From NCBI RefSeq assembly GCF_000373245.1, contig NZ_KB890739.1, forward strand, positions 659,099-723,098: a DNA stretch of 64,000 nucleotides. Reading direction: 5' to 3'. The notes under the pieces are model-generated. The model searched no databases. It saw nothing but the letters and a program-made list of their open reading frames with translations, and was not told where the DNA came from. How positions within the stretch are numbered: the stretch's first letter is position 1; the number at the start of each line of letters is the position of its first letter. Source of the DNA: Echinicola pacifica DSM 19836 (lineage in GTDB: Bacteria > Bacteroidota > Bacteroidia > Cytophagales > Cyclobacteriaceae). Of this stretch, positions 37,101 to 45,460 are shown in pieces. Both the position numbers and the translations under genes were made by a program.

Positions 37101-37134
37101 AGGCCTCAAAACTTCCTTTAGGAATTTGAGGTCT
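37101..37134 (+). terminator. Likely terminator of phhA
   Basis: AGGCCTCAAA (37101-37110) pairs with TTTGAGGTCT (37125-37134) over 10 positions with one G-T pair, and an inner TTCC/GGAA helix caps it. The following tract ATTTGACTTTT is only moderately T-rich. It could also be an RNA structure in front of hisH, whose ATG is 28 nt away. Confidence 0.55.
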
Positions 37135-37162
37135 ATTTGACTTTTAAGCGATGAAGATATAA

Positions 37163-37747
37163 ATGGAAGTAGCCATTATAAAATATAATTCTGGTAATGT
37201 GCTTTCGGTGCTTTATGCACTGGAGCGTCTGGGAGTTCAGGCAAAATTGACCGATGATCCTGAGGAAATAAAAAAGGCCGATAAGGTGATCTTTCCCGGT
37301 CAGGGGGAGGCCAGCTCTGCTATGAAATACCTCCGGGAGAAAAAGCTGGATCTGCTGATCAAAGATTTGGATCAGCCGTTTTTTGGGATCTGTTTGGGTC
37401 AGCAACTGCTTTGCAGCCATAGCGAGGAGAATGATACCAGCTGCTTGGGGATTTTTCCTATTCAGGTAAAGAAATTCCCCCCTTTGGACAAGGTGCCTCA
37501 TGTGGGCTGGAATAACCTTGAAAACATCAATAGTCCCTTGCTTGCTGAGGTGACCGAGGAGGATTATGTCTATTATGTCCATAGCTATTATGCAGAGCTT
37601 CACCCGGAATATACCATAGCGAGCACACATTATTTGGAGGATTTTAGCGCTTTATTGCACAAGGATAATTATTATGCGATGCAAGCGCACCCTGAAAAAA
37701 GCAGCCTAGCCGGACAGAAAATATTAACCAACTTCTTGAAACTTTAA
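37163..37747 (+). CDS. hisH: Imidazole glycerol phosphate synthase, glutaminase subunit
   Basis: A 194-residue class I amidotransferase. The N-terminus [30 protein letters not shown], the nucleophile cysteine in [12 protein letters not shown] (near residue 77) and the His/Glu pair in [14 protein letters not shown] are as expected, and HVGWNNLE and [11 protein letters not shown] are HisH-specific. It feeds ammonia to HisF. It opens a tight run hisH-hisA-hisF-hisIE (gaps of 2, 8 and 32 nt). The oxyanion strand PGQG (more often PGVG) is a common variant. Confidence 0.96.
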   Translation: MEVAIIKYNSGNVLSVLYALERLGVQAKLTDDPEEIKKADKVIFPGQGEASSAMKYLREKKLDLLIKDLDQPFFGICLGQQLLCSHSEENDTSCLGIFPIQVKKFPPLDKVPHVGWNNLENINSPLLAEVTEEDYVYYVHSYYAELHPEYTIASTHYLEDFSALLHKDNYYAMQAHPEKSSLAGQKILTNFLKL

Positions 37748-37749
37748 TT

Positions 37750-38469
37750 ATGGAAATTATTCCAGCAATAGATATTATAGGTGGCAAATGCGTTCGCCTT
37801 ACCCAAGGGGATTATGAGCAAAAAAAAGAGTATGCTGATAATCCACTTGAAGTAGCACAGAAATTTGAGTCCGCAGGAATCAGACGCTTGCATCTGGTGG
37901 ATTTGGATGGAGCCAAAGCCAAGACTATCGTCAATAAAGCGGTGTTGGAATCCATTGCAAAAAACACCTCTCTGAAAGTAGATTTTGGTGGAGGAGTGCA
38001 GTCGGATGAGACCATTCAGATGGCTTTTGAGGCAGGGGCGGTACAGGTGACTGGCGGAAGTATAGCGGTGAAAAACCCTGATTTATTTGAGGGCTGGATC
38101 ACAAAGCATGGAGCCGAGAAGATCATCCTGGGGGCTGATGCCAAAGACCGAAAAATTGCCATTAGCGGCTGGGAAGAGACCACCGAAGCCGATGTGATCG
38201 ACTTTATCAAGAATTATGTGCAGAAGGGGATTTCCTATGTGATCTGTACTGATGTCGCCAAGGACGGACTCCTCCAAGGCCCTTCAGTGGACTTGTATAA
38301 GGAGATTTTGCAAGAAATCCCTGGTGTCAAGCTTATCGCTAGTGGGGGTGTATCGAAGATGGAAGACTTGGAAGACTTGCAGAAGATAGGCGTATATGGG
38401 ACCATAGTAGGGAAGGCTTTTTATGAAGGTAGAATTACCTTGGAACAACTAGCTTCATTTGTGAAATAA
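37750..38469 (+). CDS. hisA: ProFAR isomerase (HisA)
   Basis: A 239-residue TIM barrel, 1-(5-phosphoribosyl)-5-[(5-phosphoribosylamino)methylideneamino]imidazole-4-carboxamide isomerase. The N-terminal [20 protein letters not shown] contains catalytic Asp8 and the phosphate-binding region, [10 protein letters not shown] and [11 protein letters not shown] are half-barrel repeats, [16 protein letters not shown] holds the second catalytic Asp, and [13 protein letters not shown] ends the barrel. It is 2 nt after hisH and 8 nt before hisF. Confidence 0.97.
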   Translation: MEIIPAIDIIGGKCVRLTQGDYEQKKEYADNPLEVAQKFESAGIRRLHLVDLDGAKAKTIVNKAVLESIAKNTSLKVDFGGGVQSDETIQMAFEAGAVQVTGGSIAVKNPDLFEGWITKHGAEKIILGADAKDRKIAISGWEETTEADVIDFIKNYVQKGISYVICTDVAKDGLLQGPSVDLYKEILQEIPGVKLIASGGVSKMEDLEDLQKIGVYGTIVGKAFYEGRITLEQLASFVK

Positions 38470-38477
38470 TAAAAACT

Positions 38478-39233
38478 ATGCTGACGAAAAGAATAATACC
38501 CTGTCTGGACATCAAGGACGGTAGAACGGTAAAAGGGGTGAATTTTGTGGATCTGAGAGATGCGGGTGATCCTGTGGAACTTGCCAAGGTATATTCTGAT
38601 GAAGGCGCCGATGAACTGGTTTTTTTGGATATTACGGCCACGGTCGATAAGCGAAAGACCCTTGCCGAATTGGTCACCAGAGTAGCAAAAGCCATTAATA
38701 TTCCCTTTACTGTGGGCGGAGGAATCTCCACCGTGGAGGATGTGAAAGTCCTTCTCAATGCTGGCGCAGATAAGATTTCTATCAACTCTGCAGCCGTTAA
38801 AAGACCGGAAGTTATAAACGAAATGGCGGCGGAATTTGGAAGTCAATGCATTGTGGTGGCTATTGATACAAGGAATGTGGATGGGATTGATTTTGTCCAT
38901 ACTCATGGTGGTAGAAAAGCCACCTTGCTGAAAACCCAGGACTGGGCTAAGGAAGTAGCGGAGCGTGGAGCAGGGGAGATTTTGCTTACTAGTATGGACC
39001 ACGATGGGACCAAAGCTGGTTTTGCCAATGACCTCACCAGTGAAATATCCGCCATGCTGAGCATTCCAGTGATTGCCTCCGGTGGGGCTGGGAACATGCC
39101 TCACTTTGAGGATGTCTTTACCGCTGGCAAAGCTGATGCTGCCCTTGCAGCAAGTATATTTCACTTTAAGGAAATTGGAATTCCTGAGCTGAAAAATTAT
39201 CTGAATGATCACGGCGTCAATGCACGCCTCTAA
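38478..39233 (+). CDS. hisF: Imidazole glycerol phosphate synthase, cyclase subunit
   Basis: A 251-residue TIM barrel paralogous to HisA. The N-terminus [20 protein letters not shown] holds the catalytic Asp11, [23 protein letters not shown] and [13 protein letters not shown] are phosphate and substrate loops, [17 protein letters not shown] has the second catalytic Asp, and [13 protein letters not shown] closes it. It uses HisH ammonia to make imidazole glycerol phosphate and AICAR. Confidence 0.97.
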   Translation: MLTKRIIPCLDIKDGRTVKGVNFVDLRDAGDPVELAKVYSDEGADELVFLDITATVDKRKTLAELVTRVAKAINIPFTVGGGISTVEDVKVLLNAGADKISINSAAVKRPEVINEMAAEFGSQCIVVAIDTRNVDGIDFVHTHGGRKATLLKTQDWAKEVAERGAGEILLTSMDHDGTKAGFANDLTSEISAMLSIPVIASGGAGNMPHFEDVFTAGKADAALAASIFHFKEIGIPELKNYLNDHGVNARL

Positions 39234-39265
39234 CTAATAAATGCGGTAACGCAAATAGATCTGAA

Positions 39266-39874
39266 ATGGAAGAATTACAAATAGATTTTGATAAAGTAAA
39301 CGGCTTAGTTCCCGCAGTAATACAGGATGCATTGAGCCAGAAAGTGCTGATGCTGGGGTATATGAATGAAGAAGCCCTAAAACAAACTCAAGAATCCGGC
39401 AAAGTAACCTTCTATAGCCGCACCAAACAGCGCCTATGGACCAAGGGAGAAACCTCAGGTAATTTCCTCTTCGTCAAAGAAATGGCCATTGATTGCGATA
39501 AAGATACTCTCCTTATCAAAGTCAGCCCAGTGGGTCCCGTTTGCCATACCGGTGCAGACACTTGTTTTGATGAGATAAACACCTCCAAAACTGGCTTCAT
39601 TGATAAGCTAAGAGCCATCATTAAGGATCGTAAAAATAATCCTTCTGACCAATCCTATACCGCCTCTTTATTTGCCAAAGGCATAAATAAAGTGGCCCAA
39701 AAGGTAGGAGAGGAAGCCGTGGAGATCGTAATCGAAGCGAAGGATGATAATAAAGACTTATTTATGGGAGAAGCTGCCGACCTTATGTATCATTATTTGG
39801 TCCTTCTGGAAGCAAAAGGCTATGAATTGGATGAGGTAATGGAAGTGCTCATTGATCGCCATCAGAAGAAATAG
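39266..39874 (+). CDS. hisIE: Bifunctional phosphoribosyl-AMP cyclohydrolase / phosphoribosyl-ATP pyrophosphatase
   Basis: A 202-residue fusion. Residues about 1-110 are the HisI cyclohydrolase: VIQDALSQKVLMLGYMNEEAL, FYSRTKQRLWTKGETSGN, and the zinc ligands in IDCDKDTLLI and GPVCHTGADTCF. Residues about 115-202 are the HisE pyrophosphatase with its acidic MazG-like helices (KVGEEAVEIVIEAK, GEAADLMYHYLVLL). It catalyses steps 2 and 3 of histidine synthesis. It is the last gene of this cluster and has its own terminator; hisG, hisD, hisC and hisB are not in the window. Confidence 0.96.
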   Translation: MEELQIDFDKVNGLVPAVIQDALSQKVLMLGYMNEEALKQTQESGKVTFYSRTKQRLWTKGETSGNFLFVKEMAIDCDKDTLLIKVSPVGPVCHTGADTCFDEINTSKTGFIDKLRAIIKDRKNNPSDQSYTASLFAKGINKVAQKVGEEAVEIVIEAKDDNKDLFMGEAADLMYHYLVLLEAKGYELDEVMEVLIDRHQKK

Positions 39875-39900
39875 ATTTATCGATATTCTTTATAATCACT

Positions 39901-39931
39901 AAAGCCTGAAGATTCCTCCTCAGGCTTTTTT
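39901..39931 (+). terminator. Terminator of the his cluster
   Basis: AAAGCCTGA (39901-39909) and TCAGGCTTT (39920-39928) form a perfect 9-bp stem followed by T residues, 27 nt after the hisIE stop. Confidence 0.9.
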
Positions 39932-40113
39932 GTTGCTATCTCGGTTGATTTTTTGGACGTGCTATCCTTGCTTTGAAGAGCCGTATCCGAAAACCTATTG
40001 ATTCTGAATAGGCTGAATTTCAGGGAATCGATTAGTCGGGTTTTGATGAGTCTAGGTTTCCGGCTTAAGTACCAGAAACAGGTGAAAGTAACATTCGAAA
40101 AACCTTTATAAGT

Positions 40114-41430
40114 TTAATAAACGGGGAATTCCTGCTGCAAACCGGTGAAATCATCGATCATCTCCCATTGGGGAGGACTTAGATCTTGCCGTGCATTGAA
40201 GGGGAAACTTCCTGTCCTGATATACTGAAGAGCGGCGTTTAGTCGGGGCTCCTCCGGATCTGCCCATGGAAAAGATACTCCATCTTGCGCAGCATAATCC
40301 ACGGGTAAGCCTTCAAAATAATCAGCTTTTCCATTTGCATTGGCGGTGGAGAAGGTGATTGGCACGAGTTCAATTCCATTATTTTCCAGGAATTTATTGA
40401 AGCCAGATACAGGAAAAGCGCCTACAGGTTTTCCATATGTTTTTTGACCGATCAATTTTACCTCCATATAAGGACTGAGGCAGTTGATAGACAATTCACT
40501 GGCAGATGCTGAACTGCCAGATACGATGAAGAATATCCTACTGAGGTCCAGGCCGCCGGTTTTAGTAAATCGCACTTCACCATTCATCTCCTCCTTATTG
40601 CGATTATGAATATCGGTATACATGACCTGTCCCTTCGCAGAGATAGGAGCGAGATAATTCATCAGCTGCTCCGCAACGCGCACCGATCCGCCGCCATTAT
40701 ACCTCAGATCCACGATCATTTCATCCACCTGCTCCTTTTCGAAATAGTCAAAAGCCTCCTTTACTTCCTGGCTTTGAGTGGGGCTGAGGCCCGCGGTAGC
40801 CTTGAAACTATTATACGCCAGGTAGCCAATGCGCTTATTTTCCAGGGAAATTGTGGAGCGATTCAGGACGGAGTTGGCTTGATAGGCCGCTTTGCTAATG
40901 CTGCGATTGGTGAGCGATCCATCGGGAAGTTCAAAGGTGAAGGAATTGCTGATCCCCGCCTCTGCGGGTCCCAATTGGAAGTTATAGCCAGTGGAAGTCT
41001 TATAATCGGCAACTGGTCTCCCATTGACCTGAATGACTTTCCAGCCACGTTGCCAGCCATCTTTTCCCGCTGGCGACTCGCTATAGACAAAGGAAAGGTA
41101 TAAATCTTGTTTTTGATCGATTGCCCAGCCGAAGCCATGGCCACTGTTCTGCCCAGTAAAGGCCTGATCAAAAGCCTGCGGAGTCGTCAAATAAGACCAG
41201 CGATCAAAGGGCTTATACTTAATCGCTTCCAATAAAGCCTCATAGGAATTGTACTGATCGTAATCTACTCTCTGTGGCAGCTGGTCATTCCAATAGTACC
41301 ATTCCTGCATAGAGGCGGTGATGGCAGTCTTGATATAGGCATCCGCAAATCTTGGGTCTTCAGTATCCTCATTGCATGATGCAGATAGTGTCAGGATGAA
41401 TAGCCAAAGGATGATTTTAGAATTTTTCAT
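40114..41430 (-). CDS. S41-family (C-terminal processing) peptidase lipoprotein
   Basis: The start at 41430 gives 438 residues with a lipoprotein signal (LFILTLSASCNEDTED, Cys19); an upstream ATG at 41559 would add 43 residues lacking any signal character. Residues about 120-210 are a PDZ-like region (SPAGKDGWQRGWKVIQVNGRPV). The peptidase domain has VDLRYNGGGSV near residue 249, the catalytic serine region FIVSGSSASASELSIN and the lysine in LIGQKTYGKPVG. S41 peptidases cleave C-termini of exported proteins. Its substrate is unknown, and there is no clear operon partner. Confidence 0.9.
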   Translation of the reverse strand: MKNSKIILWLFILTLSASCNEDTEDPRFADAYIKTAITASMQEWYYWNDQLPQRVDYDQYNSYEALLEAIKYKPFDRWSYLTTPQAFDQAFTGQNSGHGFGWAIDQKQDLYLSFVYSESPAGKDGWQRGWKVIQVNGRPVADYKTSTGYNFQLGPAEAGISNSFTFELPDGSLTNRSISKAAYQANSVLNRSTISLENKRIGYLAYNSFKATAGLSPTQSQEVKEAFDYFEKEQVDEMIVDLRYNGGGSVRVAEQLMNYLAPISAKGQVMYTDIHNRNKEEMNGEVRFTKTGGLDLSRIFFIVSGSSASASELSINCLSPYMEVKLIGQKTYGKPVGAFPVSGFNKFLENNGIELVPITFSTANANGKADYFEGLPVDYAAQDGVSFPWADPEEPRLNAALQYIRTGSFPFNARQDLSPPQWEMIDDFTGLQQEFPVY

Positions 41431-41686
41431 AGTGGAGAAACAGCCAGCTTTTGGCAAGGCCATGAGGATTGATACGAAGGATGATAGGCAAATGGTTTGT
41501 TTTTGATGGTTTAATGGTGGAAAGAAAGAGGAAAATGATCCCTCAGTGCTTAATTTCAAATTAGATTGTCAAAACGAAAACCATCATTGGCTTTTTGATG
41601 TTTATCATAAGGAAGCTAAGGATAGCCGAATATTTTATCTATCAATGGCTTATAACTAAGGTCTTGCCACAATTATATTCAATATT

Positions 41687-42352
41687 ATGGAAAAAGTAGC
41701 ACCAAAGAAAACCAGCAAAGTGGATAAACGAGCAAAAATCATCTCTTCCTTCAAAATGTATATTTTGGAAAATGGGAAAGCGCCTGTTTCCGTATTTAAA
41801 TTTTGCAGGGATATAAAAATCAAAGAAGCAGAATTCTATGCTTACTTCCCTAATTTCAATGCCATAAAAGGGGCTGTTTGGCAGGAGATATTTTCCAATA
41901 CCTTAAGCATCCTTCGGGCCGAACCTGTATATAATGAGTATTCCTCCCGGGAGAAATTACTGGCTTTTTTCTATACTTGGATCGAGGAATTGAAGCATAA
42001 TCGGAGCTATTTATTGGCTATCTATGATACGGAGGGTTTACCGCCCAAGTCTCTCCCAGAAGAGCTGAGAGGTTTTAGGGAGGATTTTAAGGCTTACGCC
42101 AAGGAGGTGATTAAGGAAGGAGAGGAATCGGAAGAGATAGCGCAGCGGCCATATATCACCGACAAATACGATGAGGCAGTCTGGCTTCAGGTGATGTTCC
42201 TGTTCCGCTTTTGGATCAAGGATCAGTCTGCGGGATTTGAGAAAACCGACCAGGCCATTGAGAAATCCGTCAATTTTGCTTTTGACCTTATGGGCAAAAG
42301 TGCCTTGGATAGTTTTGTCGATTTTGCAAAATTTCTTTATCAGTCAAGATAA
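41687..42352 (+). CDS. TetR-like transcriptional regulator
   Basis: A 221-residue all-helical protein. Residues about 14-60 look like a divergent TetR HTH (RAKIISSFKMYILENGKAPV, FKFCRDIKIKEAEFYAYFPN, in which the recognition helix is followed by the family's typical F-Y-x-Y-F/H-F motif). The remainder is the ligand-binding and dimer domain. It lies 12 nt upstream of the UbiB-type kinase on the same strand, so it probably regulates or is co-expressed with that gene. The ligand is unknown. Confidence 0.75.
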   Translation: MEKVAPKKTSKVDKRAKIISSFKMYILENGKAPVSVFKFCRDIKIKEAEFYAYFPNFNAIKGAVWQEIFSNTLSILRAEPVYNEYSSREKLLAFFYTWIEELKHNRSYLLAIYDTEGLPPKSLPEELRGFREDFKAYAKEVIKEGEESEEIAQRPYITDKYDEAVWLQVMFLFRFWIKDQSAGFEKTDQAIEKSVNFAFDLMGKSALDSFVDFAKFLYQSR

Positions 42353-42364
42353 AATACAAGAATC

Positions 42365-43678
42365 GTGGAAAAGAAAGAGCAGGGAAGTATTCCGGTGGGC
42401 AAGGTTCAGCGTGCCGCCAAATTTATAAAGACTGGAGCGAAAGTAGGAGGGAACTATGTAAAGCACTATGCCCGCAAGATAGGCGACCCTTCGGTCTCCA
42501 GGGATCAGCTAGATGAGGAGAATGCCAATGATATCTATTCCTCCCTCAGTGAGCTGAAGGGCAGCGCACTTAAAGTGGCGCAGATGATGTCTATGGATAA
42601 GAATATGCTTCCCAAAGCCTATCAGGATCAATTTGCCATGGCCCAATACAGCGCTCCACCGCTTTCTTACCCTTTGGTGGTGAAGACCTTTATGAAGTAT
42701 TTCGGTAAATCTCCCGATCAGATATTCGATACCTTCAGTCGCTCTGCTGTGAATGCTGCCTCCATTGGTCAGGTGCATCAGGCCACGCTGAAGGACCAAA
42801 AACTTGCTGTGAAAATCCAATATCCAGGTGTGGCTGATAGTGTTACCTCTGACTTGCGACTCGTAAGGCCCTTCGCCCTGAGGCTTCTAAATATGAGTGA
42901 GAAAGAGCTGAATCACTATATGGGAGAAGTGGAGGAGCGATTGCTCGAAGAAACTGACTACCTCCTGGAGGTAAGGCGATCGCTGGAGATTTCGCAGGAA
43001 TGCGCCCACATCCCTCATCTGAGATTCCCGGATTATTATCCGGATCTGAGTAGCGAGCGCATTATCACCATGGATTGGCTGGAGGGTATGCATATTAAGG
43101 AATGGCTGCTGACTCAGCCTTCTCAGCAAGCGAGGAATCAATTTGGGCAAGCTTTATGGGATTTTTACCATCATCAGGTTCATGAGCTCAAGCAAGTGCA
43201 TGCCGACCCACATCCGGGAAATTTCATCATGATGAATGACGGGAATCTGGGGATTATTGATTTCGGTTGTGTGAAGGTGATTCCGGAGGATTTTTATCAA
43301 GGCTATTTTAGCCTGATCAAAAAAGAGCTGGTGGCGGATAAAGCCGAGCTGGATAAGATATTTTATGATCTTGAATTCATTTCGGATTTGGACAGCCCTG
43401 AGGAGAAGAGGTTCTTCAAGGAGATCTTTAAGGAAATGATTTCCCTTATTGGAAGGCCTTTTCATCAGGATCGATTTGATTTTGCAGACGACTCCTATTT
43501 TGACCAGATCTATGCACTTAGTGATAGAGTGTCCAATGATAAGATGTTTAAAAAATCCCGCCAGGCTAGAGGGTCAAAGCATGGTTTATATGTAAATAGA
43601 ACCTATTTTGGCTTATATAGTCTGCTTAATCAATTGAGGGCGGAGGTCATCACGACTAAGCCTCAGTGGCTGAAGTAG
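42365..43678 (+). CDS. UbiB/AarF/COQ8-family atypical kinase
   Basis: A 437-residue member of the ABC1 kinase family, which acts as ATPase or kinase in isoprenoid-lipid and quinone metabolism. The A-rich loop is NAASIGQVH (residues 130-138), the ATP lysine is in LAVKIQYPG (Lys150), the catalytic segment is VHADPHPGNF (Asp281 and Asn286) and the DFG triplet is IDFGCV (Asp299). The KxGQ motif that gates nucleotide binding reads LKVAQMM, with Ala in place of Gly (residue 72). Start codon is GTG or the in-frame codon at 42365 (reads gtg, translated as Met). It follows the TetR-like gene by 12 nt. Confidence 0.88.
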   Translation: MEKKEQGSIPVGKVQRAAKFIKTGAKVGGNYVKHYARKIGDPSVSRDQLDEENANDIYSSLSELKGSALKVAQMMSMDKNMLPKAYQDQFAMAQYSAPPLSYPLVVKTFMKYFGKSPDQIFDTFSRSAVNAASIGQVHQATLKDQKLAVKIQYPGVADSVTSDLRLVRPFALRLLNMSEKELNHYMGEVEERLLEETDYLLEVRRSLEISQECAHIPHLRFPDYYPDLSSERIITMDWLEGMHIKEWLLTQPSQQARNQFGQALWDFYHHQVHELKQVHADPHPGNFIMMNDGNLGIIDFGCVKVIPEDFYQGYFSLIKKELVADKAELDKIFYDLEFISDLDSPEEKRFFKEIFKEMISLIGRPFHQDRFDFADDSYFDQIYALSDRVSNDKMFKKSRQARGSKHGLYVNRTYFGLYSLLNQLRAEVITTKPQWLK

Positions 43679-43791
43679 TCCCTCCTCATTTGCTCTATTT
43701 TGGTGGGGTTTCGCTGGAAACCCTAAGGTGCCTTAGGCTCAAAAGCGTTTAAAATACTTATAAGTATTACCATAGATAATTAATAGAAAGT

Positions 43792-43833
43792 AAAAGAGCT
43801 AAGTTGAATTAAATCAGCTTAGCTCTTTTTTTT
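43792..43833. terminator. Bidirectional terminator between the kinase and sugar dehydrogenase genes
   Basis: AAAAGAGCTAAGTTGA (43792-43807) and TCAGCTTAGCTCTTTT (43814-43829) pair over 16 positions with one wobble and a 6-nt loop. T runs follow on the plus strand and A runs precede it, so it can stop transcription from both convergent genes. Confidence 0.9.
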
Positions 43834-43922
43834 GTCTCTTTGGATGATCATTTTATGGTGATCAGTAATTTGTATTTGCGCCACGGCGCAAAGTAGATAA
43901 ACCCAACTGAGGGAGAAGGGTA

Positions 43923-45113
43923 TTATTTCGAATAAGATATTCTATAAATACAATTTGCCATATCGTCAGAGACGAGTAAGCTTCCATCCGCTAATTCCTG
44001 GACATCTACCGGTCTGCCCCACACTTCCTGGCTTTCCTCATCCAGCCATCCAGAGGCAAAGGTGCTTTCTCCTTTAGTATCATTTCCATCCATCGCGATA
44101 GAAGTGACGACATACCCACTCTTTTTGCTTCTATTCCACGATCCATGTTTAGCGATGAATATGGATTTGGAGAAGCTGTCGGGGAACATACTTCCCTCAT
44201 AGAACCTCATTCCCAGAGGGGCCACATGTGGTCCTAGGGTAGTTACGGGTGCGATATAGGCGGACTCGTCTTTGCCTTGGTCTCCAAATTCCGGATCTTT
44301 CACATTTCCCTGGTGCCAGTAAGGGTAGCCATAATGTAGGCCTTCTTCAGTGATGACGTTAAGCTCGCATTCGGGGGTGTCATCACCCATATTATCACGG
44401 CCATTATCCGTAAACCAAAGTTTCCCTGTGTTGGGATGCCAATCAAATCCAACGGTATTCCGTACGCCATGAGCCACGATTTCCGGACTTGGATTTTCTG
44501 CTGTCACATCTAATTTGGTGATGCTAGCGAAGATTTCCTCCTCCGATTCACAGATATTGCAGGGGGCTCCCACGGGGATATAGAGCTGTCCATCAGGACC
44601 AAAAGCTATGAATTTCCAGCCATGGTGGCCTTCTGTTGGGTATTGGTCATAGATTACCTCAAAGCTGGGGTCTGCAAGGTGATTTTTGATATCAGGGAAT
44701 TTTAGGATGCGACTGACTTCTGCCACATAGAGGTCGCCATCTTTATAGGCCACGCCATTTGGCATATTGAGGTCCTCTGCGAGGGTATAGCGGTAATTTG
44801 CTTTGCCATCTCCGTCGCTATCGATCAGTGCATAGACATTTTTTTCTTGGCGATTGCCCACAAAGACGATCCCGTTGTCCGAGACGGCCATGGATCGGGC
44901 GTTTGGTACATTGGCGGCCCATACATCTATGGAAAAGTTTTCGGGAAGCTGGATAGTTTCGAGCTTTACCTCGGCAGTATCTTGGCTGATGTCCTTCCTA
45001 TTGTTCCCTTCAGGGGCTTCAGGAAGACTTATAGAATCTTCTGTTTTAGAATCACATGCCCAAAGTAGCATGCCTGCTCCAATAGCACTCAAGATTGTTT
45101 TTTGATAGTTCAT
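43923..45113 (-). CDS. PQQ-dependent sugar (sorbosone/glucose) dehydrogenase-like lipoprotein
   Basis: A 396-residue protein with a lipoprotein signal (GAGMLLWACDSKTED, Cys20). The rest is a six-bladed beta-propeller of the soluble glucose/sorbosone dehydrogenase type. Motifs are FSIDVWAANVPNARSMAVSD, VYALIDSDGDGKANY, MPNGVAYKDGDLYVAEVSRI, GHHGWKFIAFGPDGQLYIPVGAPCNIC, VAHGVRNTVGFDWHP, LWFTDNGRDNMGDD and FIAKHGSWNRSKKSGY. Members of this family usually oxidise sugars outside the cytoplasm with PQQ, though many family members are uncharacterised. Single gene. Confidence 0.87.
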   Translation of the reverse strand: MNYQKTILSAIGAGMLLWACDSKTEDSISLPEAPEGNNRKDISQDTAEVKLETIQLPENFSIDVWAANVPNARSMAVSDNGIVFVGNRQEKNVYALIDSDGDGKANYRYTLAEDLNMPNGVAYKDGDLYVAEVSRILKFPDIKNHLADPSFEVIYDQYPTEGHHGWKFIAFGPDGQLYIPVGAPCNICESEEEIFASITKLDVTAENPSPEIVAHGVRNTVGFDWHPNTGKLWFTDNGRDNMGDDTPECELNVITEEGLHYGYPYWHQGNVKDPEFGDQGKDESAYIAPVTTLGPHVAPLGMRFYEGSMFPDSFSKSIFIAKHGSWNRSKKSGYVVTSIAMDGNDTKGESTFASGWLDEESQEVWGRPVDVQELADGSLLVSDDMANCIYRISYSK

Positions 45114-45460
45114 AAGATTTGGGGGTCTGTTTTCGGGGCTATAACAAGGATCATAGTATAGAAGTTGCCGGGTTGAGGGATTTTTTTAAAGCTGGTCAAA
45201 AATTGTTTTGTTAGGTTTCCTAGGGCTTTTGACTGGTAAAAACCTGTGAGGTTAGGCGCTGATATAAGTATAAAAATAAGGATTTCAGGTAAAAATATAT
45301 GGTTAATGGCTTTATTTCCATGGGCTAGGGTATGATTTTGAGGGCGGAGGATAGTTTATTTTTGGGCCTGTAAGGCCCTAAATCAAAAGAAGGAGGCTAA
45401 GCCAATATTAAATTTGGTTTAATGAGGATAGAAACAGAACAGAATCCTTATTTTTGCAGC
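45114..45460 (+). other. Upstream region of the ABC-F gene with two promoter-like elements
   Basis: TATTTTTG occurs at 45357-45364 and again at 45449-45456. The second ends 4 nt before the ABC-F ATG and would give a leaderless mRNA; the first would give a leader of about 90 nt that starts with the perfect hairpin GGGCCT-GTA-AGGCCC (45364-45378). A TTTG lies at 45337-45340, 16 nt before the first. No gene is present in these 347 nt. Confidence 0.5.

Noticed and set aside
37020-37121. 33-codon frame before hisH as a possible His leader peptide
   Set aside because: It contains only one His codon and no run, and its stop lies inside the hairpin, so there is no case for His attenuation here.
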